Notes under the pieces: generated by a model
Told to the model about the DNA's origin: nothing
Database searches by the model: none
The model's input: the letters and a program-made list of their open reading frames with translations, nothing else
Made by a program: the position numbers and the translations under genes
Part shown: positions 1 through 7,537 of the stretch, piece by piece
Layout: each line of letters opens with the position of its first letter
Position numbering within the stretch: position 1 is the first letter of the stretch
DNA from: Roseibium sp. MMSF_3412
Lineage (GTDB): Bacteria; Pseudomonadota; Alphaproteobacteria; Rhizobiales; Stappiaceae
Direction: 5' to 3'
Length of the DNA: 64,000 bases
Assembly: GCF_030733265.1 (NCBI RefSeq)
Contig: NZ_JASHJI010000018.1
Location: 1 to 64,000 of the forward strand

Positions 1-162
1 GCGAGGTGAGGCCATTTTGCCGTCCTTCGGATTTGGCCGTTTCAGCCATCTGCAGCGTCGCGAAAGGCTTGAAAATGAAGCACATTTCCTGCGCTTTCAC
101 TCCTTGCAGTTGGTCAAAACGATCCAAACCAAATTGACTTCATTTATGAGCCCGTACCCTAG
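1..162 (-). mobile_element. Partial MITE-like element, inverted copy of the one at 56787-57056
   Basis: Bases 1-162 are the reverse complement of 56787-56948 with no gaps and 8 mismatches by my count, about 95% identity. The terminal inverted repeat ends at the CTAG at 159-162; the rest of the element lies beyond the left edge of the window. No transposase is encoded in the visible part. The CTAG supplies the TAG stop codon of the neighbouring oxidoreductase gene on the minus strand, so the element inserted exactly at that gene's end. IS5-type elements typically duplicate a YTAR target, which fits CTAG, but I cannot name the parent element. Confidence 0.8.
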
Positions 163-1166
163 GCTTTCCTGAAGCCCGGGATAATCTCGTTGCCGTAATC
201 CGCGATGATTTTTTCCTCATCGCCACTGTCGAGATAGATGTTGAACTGGGTGACGCCGGCTTTCTCAAGCTCTTTCAGCTTCGCAATGTGCTGATCGGTC
301 GTTCCCAGGACGGCAAAGGCATCGACGATGTCATCGGTAATGAAGTCCAGGAACGGATTGTCCTTCTGCCCGTGCTTCGAATAGTCGTAACCGCGCCGCT
401 TCTCGATATAGGACGTCAGGCTCGACGGAATGTCTTCGTGGTCTGATCCGTATTTTTCGACAATGTCCGCCACATGGTTGCCGACCATGGCTGGGAACCA
501 TTTTACGTGCTCGCGCGCGCGTTTGATGTCTCCCGTATATGCGGGTGCTGCGGCCATGATCCGGTAGTTGTCCATGTTGCGGCCGGCTTCCTCGCCGGCT
601 TTGCGGGCAGTGTCTCCGAGCCATTTGCAGATACCGGGATCCGCGATCTGCAGGATCAGCCCGTCGCCGACTCGGCCGGCCGTTGCCAGTGCTTTCGGCC
701 CGTAGGCCGCGATCCAGATCGGCGGCTCGTGGCCGACCGCCCATGGGAATTGCACGGGTTCCGGGCATTCGCCATACTGGGCTTCTTCACCTCTTATGAG
801 CTTGCGCAGCACGTCCGTGAACTCTTCGACGCGTTTCAGCGGCGCCGGCTTCATGCCCATGACGCGCACGGCGCTGTCACCGCGGCCGATACCGATGTCG
901 AACCTGCCGCCGGACTGCTTCGCCAGAGAGCCGAAGAGGCTCGCGGCGACAGACCAGTCGCGCGTGTTCGGATTGGTCACGCACGGACCGAACCGCATGT
1001 GCTGGGTGTGCTCCATACACATCGCCATGGCCACGTAACTGTCCCGCCAGAGGATATGGCTGTCGTAAAACCAGCAATAGGTGAAGCCGGCATTCTCGGC
1101 TTGCCGAACCAGCGCCTTGGCACGATCAGCATCGACAAAACCCTTGAAGCAAATTCCAAATTCCAT
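159..1166 (-). CDS. LLM-class F420/flavin-dependent oxidoreductase (CPS_4043-like family)
   Basis: This 335-residue bacterial luciferase-like monooxygenase resembles the family described as F420-dependent oxidoreductase CPS_4043 (TIGR03842). It begins MEFGICFKGFVDADRAK and keeps the LLM pattern of a TIM barrel with the IGIGRGDSAV segment in the middle. A GTG 24 bases upstream (1190) is in frame, but the ATG at 1166 follows a purine-rich AAGGGGA and fits the family start. It is divergent from the F420 biosynthesis operon, which makes it the likely local user of reduced F420; FMN use cannot be excluded. Its substrate is unknown. Its TAG stop lies in the CTAG target of a MITE, so any native downstream sequence has been displaced. 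Confidence 0.85.
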   Translation of the reverse strand: MEFGICFKGFVDADRAKALVRQAENAGFTYCWFYDSHILWRDSYVAMAMCMEHTQHMRFGPCVTNPNTRDWSVAASLFGSLAKQSGGRFDIGIGRGDSAVRVMGMKPAPLKRVEEFTDVLRKLIRGEEAQYGECPEPVQFPWAVGHEPPIWIAAYGPKALATAGRVGDGLILQIADPGICKWLGDTARKAGEEAGRNMDNYRIMAAAPAYTGDIKRAREHVKWFPAMVGNHVADIVEKYGSDHEDIPSSLTSYIEKRRGYDYSKHGQKDNPFLDFITDDIVDAFAVLGTTDQHIAKLKELEKAGVTQFNIYLDSGDEEKIIADYGNEIIPGFRKA

Positions 1167-1411
1167 CCCGGTTTCCCCTTGCAATCGCACCAGTCACGGC
1201 ACCTGTCATATTCTCGCCAGGCACTTGCTGTCAGCCGTTACCTTTCCGCGAAACAATGGGGCCGTCAATATTTTTTGACCATTTGATAAAAATTTATGCA
1301 CTCAACCACTTGATCAATGCCCGTTCTTGGGCACTACTTGAAACTCGCGTCGGGTCCGTTGAATTCAAGGCACCCCCCAGACACTGAACCGCGCTACGAG
1401 GTAGACCCCGA
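1167..1411. promoter_or_regulatory. Divergent promoter region between the LLM oxidoreductase and cofD
   Basis: This 245-base segment separates two divergent transcription units and must hold both promoters. It has an AT-rich core around 1267-1300 and a perfect 8-base palindrome, TTGATCAA, at 1310-1317. I see no regulator binding site that I can name. Confidence 0.4.
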
Positions 1412-2374
1412 ATGGGTTCAAAAAAAGTGATAGCGCTGTCCGGTGGTGTTGGTGGCGCAAAGCTCTCGCAAGGTCTGGCAAACGTCATGCCGCCGGAAGA
1501 TCTGACGATCGTCGTGAACACGGGCGACGATTCGCTTCACTATGGCCTGTTCGTGACGCCCGATATCGACACGCAGCTCTACACGCTGTCCGGCCGGGCG
1601 GATTTGCAGCGCGGGTGGGGACGGTCCGATGAAACCTGGAACGCAATGGATACGCTACGCGAACTTGGCGAGGATGTCTGGTTCAATCTGGGTGACAAGG
1701 ATCTCGGGCTGAACCTGCTGCGGACGATGCGAATGGCGCGCGGAGATCGTCTGACGGACATTACCGCCGATTTTGCAAAACGCTTCGGGCTGACCAGCAG
1801 GATACTTCCCATGTCGGATGATGCGGTCAGCACCCAGATAAGATGTTCGGACCGCGACTACGAGTTTCATGAGTGGTTTGTGGAAGCAAAATGCGCTCCC
1901 CAGGTCGTGGACGTCGTTTTCAGGGGAAGCGAACAGGCGACCGTGACGCAGGAAGTCCGGGACGCCTTTGATGATCCCGCGCTTGCTGCCGTGATAGTGT
2001 GTCCGTCCAATCCCTATTTGTCGATTGCCCCGATCCTGGCGGTGCCGGGGATGGCGGATTTGCTTGCGCGGTGTCCGGCCCCGGTCGTCGGCGTCACGCC
2101 TGTTGTCGGCGGCGAAGCGATCAAAGGTCCGACCGCGGCCATGATGAAAGGCTTCGGCCTTCCGGTGACCGCTGCAGCAGCGGCGTCCATCCACGCGGAT
2201 TTGTACGACGGCTATGTGGTTGACACCCGGGACGCAGACCAGGTGCCGGAGTTCGAAAGGATCGGTTCAGGTCTCGCCGCAACAACGCATGATACGATGA
2301 TGGTCGATCTGGAAGCGAAATCGAGCCTGGCAAGGTCCGTCCTCGATTTCGCACGCAAGCTTGAAGGATCGTGA
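1412..2374 (+). CDS. cofD: CofD/FbiA, phospholactate-type transferase of F420 synthesis
   Basis: CofD transfers the activated phospho-acid moiety from the GDP-linked intermediate made by CofC to the deazaflavin Fo, giving F420-0 or dehydro-F420-0. The 320-residue protein has the family's N-terminal nucleotide-binding signature GGVGGAKL (about residues 11-18), followed by NTGDD and later conserved NLGDKDLG and CPSNPY motifs, and is full length. The ATG at 1412 has a GAGGT-type ribosome site eight bases upstream. It is the first gene of a tight operon cofD-cofC-fbiC-fgd-cofE; its TGA is one base from the cofC ATG. In bacteria the acceptor chemistry can use phosphoenolpyruvate, 2-phospholactate or 3-phosphoglycerate, and this sequence does not tell which. 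Confidence 0.95.
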   Translation: MGSKKVIALSGGVGGAKLSQGLANVMPPEDLTIVVNTGDDSLHYGLFVTPDIDTQLYTLSGRADLQRGWGRSDETWNAMDTLRELGEDVWFNLGDKDLGLNLLRTMRMARGDRLTDITADFAKRFGLTSRILPMSDDAVSTQIRCSDRDYEFHEWFVEAKCAPQVVDVVFRGSEQATVTQEVRDAFDDPALAAVIVCPSNPYLSIAPILAVPGMADLLARCPAPVVGVTPVVGGEAIKGPTAAMMKGFGLPVTAAAAASIHADLYDGYVVDTRDADQVPEFERIGSGLAATTHDTMMVDLEAKSSLARSVLDFARKLEGS

Positions 2375-2375
2375 C

Positions 2376-3041
2376 ATGACGGTGTGGGCGCTCCTTCCGG
2401 TGAAGAAATTTGCAGAGGCGAAGACCCGCCTCGGCACCTGGTTGCCGGATGCACAACGGGCCGGACTTGCCCGTGCCATGTATGAGGATACGCTTGCCGC
2501 GCTTGCCGCTTCTACCGGGATCGAAAGGATTGCGGTGGTGAGCAGCGACGAACAAGCACACGCCATCGCAACCCGTGCAGGTGCGCTCTGCCTTGACGAT
2601 CCCGGGCTGGATCTGAACGCCGCGCTGGAAGCAGGGCGTTCCGAACTGTTGTCCATGGGCGCGTCGATCATCGTTGTTTTCCCGTCGGACATTCCGGCAC
2701 TTCGCCCGCAAGATGCCGACGCAGTCGTGGACGCCGGCCGTGAAGGCCGTGCGGCCGTGATCGTGCCTGATCACCTGCGCACGGGAACGAATGCGCTCCT
2801 GCTGCACCGGACCATGCCGCTTCGGTATTCGTTCGGACCGGACAGCTTCGAGGCGCACACACGCCTGGCGCGGGAAAGCGGGGTTGAGATGCACATGCTC
2901 AGGCTGCGCAACATTGAATGCGACTGTGACACGCCGGAAGACATTCTCCGCTTAACGGCAGTTCCGCCAGGCAAATTCACCACCCGAAGCCTGGAAAACC
3001 TGAAGCCCGCTTCGGAAGGTTCCGTGAGGTTCGCACGATGA
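2376..3041 (+). CDS. cofC: CofC/FbiD, phospho-acid guanylyltransferase of F420 synthesis
   Basis: CofC activates a phosphorylated three-carbon acid with GTP to form the GDP-linked donor used by CofD. The 221-residue product opens with the nucleotidyltransferase pattern LLPVKKFAEAKTRL and has the metal-binding region FPSDIPAL, then the family's conserved RTGTNALLL and SFEAHTRLA stretches. The in-frame ATG at 2361 lies inside cofD; the ATG at 2376, preceded by GAAGGATC, is the better start. Its stop overlaps the fbiC ATG as ATGA, indicating translational coupling. Substrate choice among 2-phospholactate, PEP and 3-phosphoglycerate differs between characterised homologues and needs an assay. Confidence 0.92.
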   Translation: MTVWALLPVKKFAEAKTRLGTWLPDAQRAGLARAMYEDTLAALAASTGIERIAVVSSDEQAHAIATRAGALCLDDPGLDLNAALEAGRSELLSMGASIIVVFPSDIPALRPQDADAVVDAGREGRAAVIVPDHLRTGTNALLLHRTMPLRYSFGPDSFEAHTRLARESGVEMHMLRLRNIECDCDTPEDILRLTAVPPGKFTTRSLENLKPASEGSVRFAR

Positions 3042-5416
3042 ACATACACCAGCACCGCTCGCTTATCAGCTCGATCATGGGCGCAGACGACATCAGCGGC
3101 CTGATGGCTGAGAGCCGGGCGAAACGGGATGCCGGCTTCGGTTCGATCGTCACCTATTCGCCCAAGGTCTTCATTCCGCTGACAAAGGCGTGCCGCGATG
3201 TCTGTCATTACTGCACGTTTGCCAAGCCGCTGCGCAGCGGTCAGAAAGCCTATCTCGAGCCTGAAGAAGTGCTTGAAATCGCCCGGCAGGGCGAAAAGGC
3301 GGGCTGCAGCGAAGCGTTGTTCACCCTGGGCGAAAAACCGGAGCTGCGATACAAGGCAGCACGGGAGGCTCTGGACAGGCTCGGGTTCGAGACCACGCTT
3401 GACTACCTGGCTCATGTCGCCGGGCTGGTCAGGGATCAGACTACGCTGCTGCCGCATCTGAACCCCGGAACGCTGACAAGGGAAGAGTTTGCGCAGCTCA
3501 AGCCGTTTGCAGCGTCGATGGGCATGATGCTGGAAACGACGTCTGAACGCCTTTCGGCCAGAGGCGGACCTCACTTCGGCAGTCCTGACAAGGCACCTCG
3601 CGTGCGGCTTGACACGCTCGATGCGGCCGGTCAGGCCGGTGTCGCATTTACGACCGGGCTGCTGGTCGGCATTGGCGAAACGCGAGAGGAACGCATCGAC
3701 GCCATCCTGAAAATCCGTGCATCCCATGAACGCTATGGCCACGTGCAGGAAGTTATCATTCAGAACTTCCTTCCAAAGCCGGATACGAAAATGCGGGCCT
3801 TTCCGCCTGCGGACCCGTTTGAACACCAGTGGACCATTGCCGCCGCCAGATTGCTGTTGCCCGACGACATCAGCCTGCAGGCACCGCCCAATCTTGCAGC
3901 CGGCAGCGGCGCGGAATTGCTGGAAGCCGGAATAAATGACTGGGGCGGTGTTTCGCCGGTGACAATCGATCACGTCAATCCCGAAGCGCCGTGGCCGTCC
4001 TTGGACAGGCTGTCGGACATCACAGCCTCGGGTGGGAAAACACTGGCGCCGCGTCTGACAATTTATCCGCGCTTTCTGAAGAACGCGGAGACATGGCTCG
4101 ACCCGAATATGCGCACCAGTGTGCTTCGAGCAAGCGATGCCGAAGGTCTCGCATTCGAAGGACGCTGGACACCCGGTGCTCTTGAAACACCACCCGTGAT
4201 CCGCCCGGGCGGATCGGTCGATCCCGCCATCCGGGAGATACTGGACCTGCCACCTGGAACGGAACTGGACGAAAGGCAGATCGTTTCCCTTTTTGCGGCC
4301 CGGGGAAAGAGCTTTCACGCTGTCTGCGATCATGCCAACCGGCTGCGGCAAAGCGTGAACCGCGATGAAATCCACTACGTCGTCACGCGGAACATCAACT
4401 ACACCAACGTGTGCACCTATAGCTGTGCGTTCTGCGCGTTTTCGAAAGGCAAGACGCACGAGACGTTGCGCGGGCCCGCCTACGATCTGGATATGAAGGA
4501 ATTCGCCAGGCGCGTTTCAGAAGCCTGGGACCGGGGAGGCACCGAGATTTGCCTCCAGGGAGGAATTCACCCCGATTACACCGGCGAGACCTATCTCAAT
4601 CTGCTGCGGGTCGCACGGCAGGCCGCGCCCGGCATTCACATTCACGCCTTTTCGCCACTGGAGATCTGGCAGGGAGCCAGAAGCATCGGCCTCTCGCTGA
4701 CCGAGTTCCTGTCGCTTCTGAAAGAAGCCGGACTGTCCTCCTTGCCCGGGACGGCCGCCGAAATTCTGGATGACGAGATACGCGCGCTCATTGCTCCGGA
4801 CAAGATCACGACCGACCAGTGGTTTGACGTCATGGAGGCGGCGCATGGTCTCGGTCTGAAGAGCACTTCAACGATCATGTACGGCCATGTGGAAGCCCCG
4901 GTGAACTGGGCCCGCCACCTGTTGCGGCTGAGACGTCACCAGCTGAAGTTCAACGGCTTTACCGAATTTGTTCCGCTTCCTTTCGTGGCGCTGGAAGCGC
5001 CGATGTATCTTCGCGGTCATTCCCGCCGTGGACCGACCTGGCGAGAGGCGGTTCTGATGCATGCAGTTGCCCGGATCGTGTTCCATGGCGCGATAGATCA
5101 CATTCAGACGTCCTGGGTGAAGATGGGTCCCGAGGGGGCCGAAGTGTGCCTGCGTTCCGGTGCTGACGACCTCGGCGGCACGTTGATGAACGAGAGCATC
5201 ACGCGGGCGGCCGGTGCCGTTCACGGCCAGGAATTCGCACCGTGGCAGATGGAGGATCTGATCCGGTCGATTGGCCGAGAGCCCGTTCAACGCTCCACCG
5301 TTTACGGACCGGTGTCCGAGGAACGCAGGCAGCGCGCCATGCAGGCCGCCCCTCTGGACGCGATGGTGAACACGCCGTTTACGGGCAAACGCCTGCGGCA
5401 ATCGCAACAAGCATAG
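3038..5416 (+). CDS. fbiC: FbiC, fused CofG-CofH Fo synthase
   Basis: FbiC makes the deazaflavin Fo from a ribityl-aminouracil intermediate and tyrosine using two radical SAM domains. Both are present: the CofG half has Cys52-X3-Cys56-X2-Cys59 (CRDVCHYC), the CofH half Cys459-X3-Cys463-X2-Cys466 (CTYSCAFC). At 792 residues it has the length of the fused form known from actinobacteria rather than the separate archaeal CofG and CofH. It overlaps cofC by four bases and is followed 29 bases later by the Fgd-like gene. No frameshift or lost cluster cysteine is seen, so the enzyme should be active. Confidence 0.97.
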   Translation: MNIHQHRSLISSIMGADDISGLMAESRAKRDAGFGSIVTYSPKVFIPLTKACRDVCHYCTFAKPLRSGQKAYLEPEEVLEIARQGEKAGCSEALFTLGEKPELRYKAAREALDRLGFETTLDYLAHVAGLVRDQTTLLPHLNPGTLTREEFAQLKPFAASMGMMLETTSERLSARGGPHFGSPDKAPRVRLDTLDAAGQAGVAFTTGLLVGIGETREERIDAILKIRASHERYGHVQEVIIQNFLPKPDTKMRAFPPADPFEHQWTIAAARLLLPDDISLQAPPNLAAGSGAELLEAGINDWGGVSPVTIDHVNPEAPWPSLDRLSDITASGGKTLAPRLTIYPRFLKNAETWLDPNMRTSVLRASDAEGLAFEGRWTPGALETPPVIRPGGSVDPAIREILDLPPGTELDERQIVSLFAARGKSFHAVCDHANRLRQSVNRDEIHYVVTRNINYTNVCTYSCAFCAFSKGKTHETLRGPAYDLDMKEFARRVSEAWDRGGTEICLQGGIHPDYTGETYLNLLRVARQAAPGIHIHAFSPLEIWQGARSIGLSLTEFLSLLKEAGLSSLPGTAAEILDDEIRALIAPDKITTDQWFDVMEAAHGLGLKSTSTIMYGHVEAPVNWARHLLRLRRHQLKFNGFTEFVPLPFVALEAPMYLRGHSRRGPTWREAVLMHAVARIVFHGAIDHIQTSWVKMGPEGAEVCLRSGADDLGGTLMNESITRAAGAVHGQEFAPWQMEDLIRSIGREPVQRSTVYGPVSEERRQRAMQAAPLDAMVNTPFTGKRLRQSQQA

Positions 5417-5445
5417 TAATTTTAAAACTCGACTGGAGTATCCCA

Positions 5446-6450
5446 ATGTTTCGCATCGGCTATAAAGCGTCGGCAGAACAGTTCACACCCCGGGCATTGA
5501 TGGAATATGCAGTGCTGGCCGAGGATCTCGGACTGGACAGCGCGTTTATCTCCGATCACTACCAGCCATGGCGGCACACGGGCGGCCATGCACCCCATGC
5601 CCTTGTCTGGCTCGGTGCGACAGGGGCCCAGACCAGGAGAATCCAGCTCGGAACTTCGGTGCTGACACCGACATTCCGTCACCACCCGGCCATGATCGCT
5701 CAGGCTTTCGGCACACTCGGTTCGATGTTTCCCGAGCGGATCATCTTGGGGGTCGGCACCGGTGAAGGGCTCAACGAAGTGCCCGCCATCGGTTGCGAAT
5801 GGCCGGAACGGAAGGAAAGGTTCGCGCGCCTGCGCGAGGCGCTGCGGCTGATCCGGCAGCTCTGGCGCGAAGACCGCGTCAGTTTCGAAGGAGACTACTA
5901 CAAGACAGAGAGCGCGACGATTTACGACCGGCCCGAAAAGCCCGTCCCGATATATGTCGCCGCCGCCGGTCCGATGATCGCAAAATATGCGGGACGCTTT
6001 GGCGATGGTTTCATTTGCACCTCAGGCAAGAACCCCGCGCTTTACGCCGAAACGCTTATCCCGAACCTCGAAGCGGGCTTGCAGCAGCAGGAACGGCAGC
6101 CGGATGCCGTCGACCGCATGATCGAAATCAAGCTTTCCTTTGACACGGACGTGGCCCAGGCCAAGGAGGACACGCGGTTCTGGGGCGCTCTGGCCTTGAC
6201 CCCGGAACAGAAAATGACCGTGGAAGATCCGCTTGAGATGGAAAAACTCGCCGATAGCCTGTCATCAGACCAGACCGCCAGCCGCTGGATCGTTTCGGCG
6301 GACCCGGACGAAGTCGTTGAAAAAATCAGACCCTACACGGATCTTGGTTTCAACCACCTCGTGTTTCATGCCCCGGGTCCCGATCAGGCCCGCTTCCTGC
6401 ACCAGTTCGCAGAACATGTGATGCCGCGCCTTCGCGCTGCTTTCGGTTGA
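5446..6450 (+). CDS. fgd: F420-dependent glucose-6-phosphate dehydrogenase-like protein
   Basis: This 334-residue LLM-family enzyme aligns along its length with mycobacterial Fgd1, which oxidises glucose-6-phosphate and reduces F420. Shared stretches include GYKASAEQF, GTSVLTPTFR and LGVGTGE. Catalytic residues known from Fgd1 (His40, Trp44, Glu109) correspond to His38, Trp42 and Glu107, and the phosphate-binding Lys198, Lys259 and Arg283 correspond to Lys195, Lys256 and Arg280. These assignments come from aligning against remembered Fgd1 sequence. The gene sits between fbiC and cofE, so the operon would both make F420 and reduce it. The ATG at 5446 follows GGAG. Activity on another sugar phosphate or alcohol remains possible, but every phosphate ligand is kept. 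Confidence 0.88.
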   Translation: MFRIGYKASAEQFTPRALMEYAVLAEDLGLDSAFISDHYQPWRHTGGHAPHALVWLGATGAQTRRIQLGTSVLTPTFRHHPAMIAQAFGTLGSMFPERIILGVGTGEGLNEVPAIGCEWPERKERFARLREALRLIRQLWREDRVSFEGDYYKTESATIYDRPEKPVPIYVAAAGPMIAKYAGRFGDGFICTSGKNPALYAETLIPNLEAGLQQQERQPDAVDRMIEIKLSFDTDVAQAKEDTRFWGALALTPEQKMTVEDPLEMEKLADSLSSDQTASRWIVSADPDEVVEKIRPYTDLGFNHLVFHAPGPDQARFLHQFAEHVMPRLRAAFG

Positions 6451-6457
6451 CGCGGCC

Positions 6458-7216
6458 GTGGCACGTCTTTGCCTTGAAACGCTTGACGATTTTCCGCTGG
6501 TGGAGCCGGGGGACGACCTTGGCGACCTCATCTGCGCGTCTTTGCACGCCGCAGGGCAGAGCCTGAAGGATGGCGATATTCTGGTCCTGGCTCAAAAGAT
6601 CGTTTCCAAGGCGGAAGGGCGCTACCGGACCCTTGCCGACATCGTGCCCGGAGCAGACGCACGCGCGCTTGCCGCTGAAACCGACAAGGATCCGCAACTC
6701 GTCCAGGCGATCCTGGATGAAAGCACCGAGGTGGTCCGCAAACGCAGGGGCGTCCTGATCGTCCGGCACAAGCGTGGCTGGGTCATGGCGCAGGCCGGCA
6801 TCGACCAATCGAACATTGAGGGAGGCGACGCAGGCCGTATTCTTCTGTTGCCTGAAGATCCGGACGCTTCCGCCTTCAGACTGAAAGAAGTACTTGAACA
6901 CCGGTATGGAGTTGCGCTCGCGGTCGTCATCGCCGACAGCTTCGGACGGCCTTTCCGGAACGGCACCACGGGGATCGCGGTCGGCGCAGCCGGGCTGGAA
7001 AGCTTCATCGACAAGCGCGGCGAAACAGATCTTTTCGGCAAAGAACTCATGGTATCAACGATCGCGCATGCGGACGAGATCGCTTCGGCGGCCTCCGTTC
7101 TTATGGGACAGGCTGACGAGGGCAAGCCGGTTGTCCTGATCAGGGGGCTCGACAAATCGAAGCATGTCCCCGCTTCGGCTCTGATCAGACCGATCGAAGA
7201 GGATATGTTCCGGTAA
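6458..7216 (+). CDS. cofE: CofE, F420-0:gamma-glutamyl ligase (single domain)
   Basis: CofE adds gamma-linked glutamates to F420-0 using GTP. The 252-residue protein shows the family motifs LVLAQKIVSKAEGR near the N-terminus, the HKRGWVMAQAGIDQSN region, and IADSFGRPFRNGTTGIAVG in the C-terminal half. It starts with GTG seven bases after the fgd stop. It is the single-domain form: the C-terminal nitroreductase-like FMN domain of actinobacterial FbiB, which reduces dehydro-F420, is absent. That leaves open whether this organism uses phospholactate or 3-phosphoglycerate, or has a separate reductase elsewhere. It converges with the minus-strand catabolic operon, with 7 bases between stops. Confidence 0.94.
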   Translation: MARLCLETLDDFPLVEPGDDLGDLICASLHAAGQSLKDGDILVLAQKIVSKAEGRYRTLADIVPGADARALAAETDKDPQLVQAILDESTEVVRKRRGVLIVRHKRGWVMAQAGIDQSNIEGGDAGRILLLPEDPDASAFRLKEVLEHRYGVALAVVIADSFGRPFRNGTTGIAVGAAGLESFIDKRGETDLFGKELMVSTIAHADEIASAASVLMGQADEGKPVVLIRGLDKSKHVPASALIRPIEEDMFR

Positions 7217-7223
7217 GCCGCTT

Positions 7224-7529
7224 TCAGGTACCGTTCATGTTGTTTTGCCGGACGTGGACGGCAGAGATTTCGACCGTCTCCCACACATCCGCGGCCTTGA
7301 GCGGGTCGTCTGCAAAAAGCTGTTCGATCCGGGTCCGGTCTGGCGCATCCAGCAAAAAGAAGGAGCCGCACATGGTCTCGCCATCATCTTCCGTAAGCGG
7401 GCCGGACAGCAACACCTTTACGCCTTGGCGGGCAGGGGCCTCGCCGAGATAGGCGCGGTGAAGATCGATGACGTCCAGGCGCTGGTGCAGCGCATCCGGC
7501 CGGTCCTTGGCAAAGACGACAAAATGCAC
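7224..7529 (-). CDS. YciI family protein (possible TftG-like enzyme)
   Basis: A 101-residue YciI-type ferredoxin-like protein starting from GTG behind GGAG. It keeps the family's central His (LHRAYL) and the SGPLTEDDG loop whose Asp forms the proposed catalytic dyad. It is the last gene of the catabolic operon. TftG, a YciI protein of the 2,4,5-trichlorophenoxyacetate pathway, removes chloride from 5-chlorohydroxyquinol, so a lyase or dehydrohalogenase role on a hydroxyquinol-type intermediate is a reasonable inference, not shown by sequence. Muconolactone isomerase-like activity is another possibility. Confidence 0.75.
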   Translation of the reverse strand: MHFVVFAKDRPDALHQRLDVIDLHRAYLGEAPARQGVKVLLSGPLTEDDGETMCGSFFLLDAPDRTRIEQLFADDPLKAADVWETVEISAVHVRQNNMNGT

Positions 7530-7537
7530 GGCAGCTC

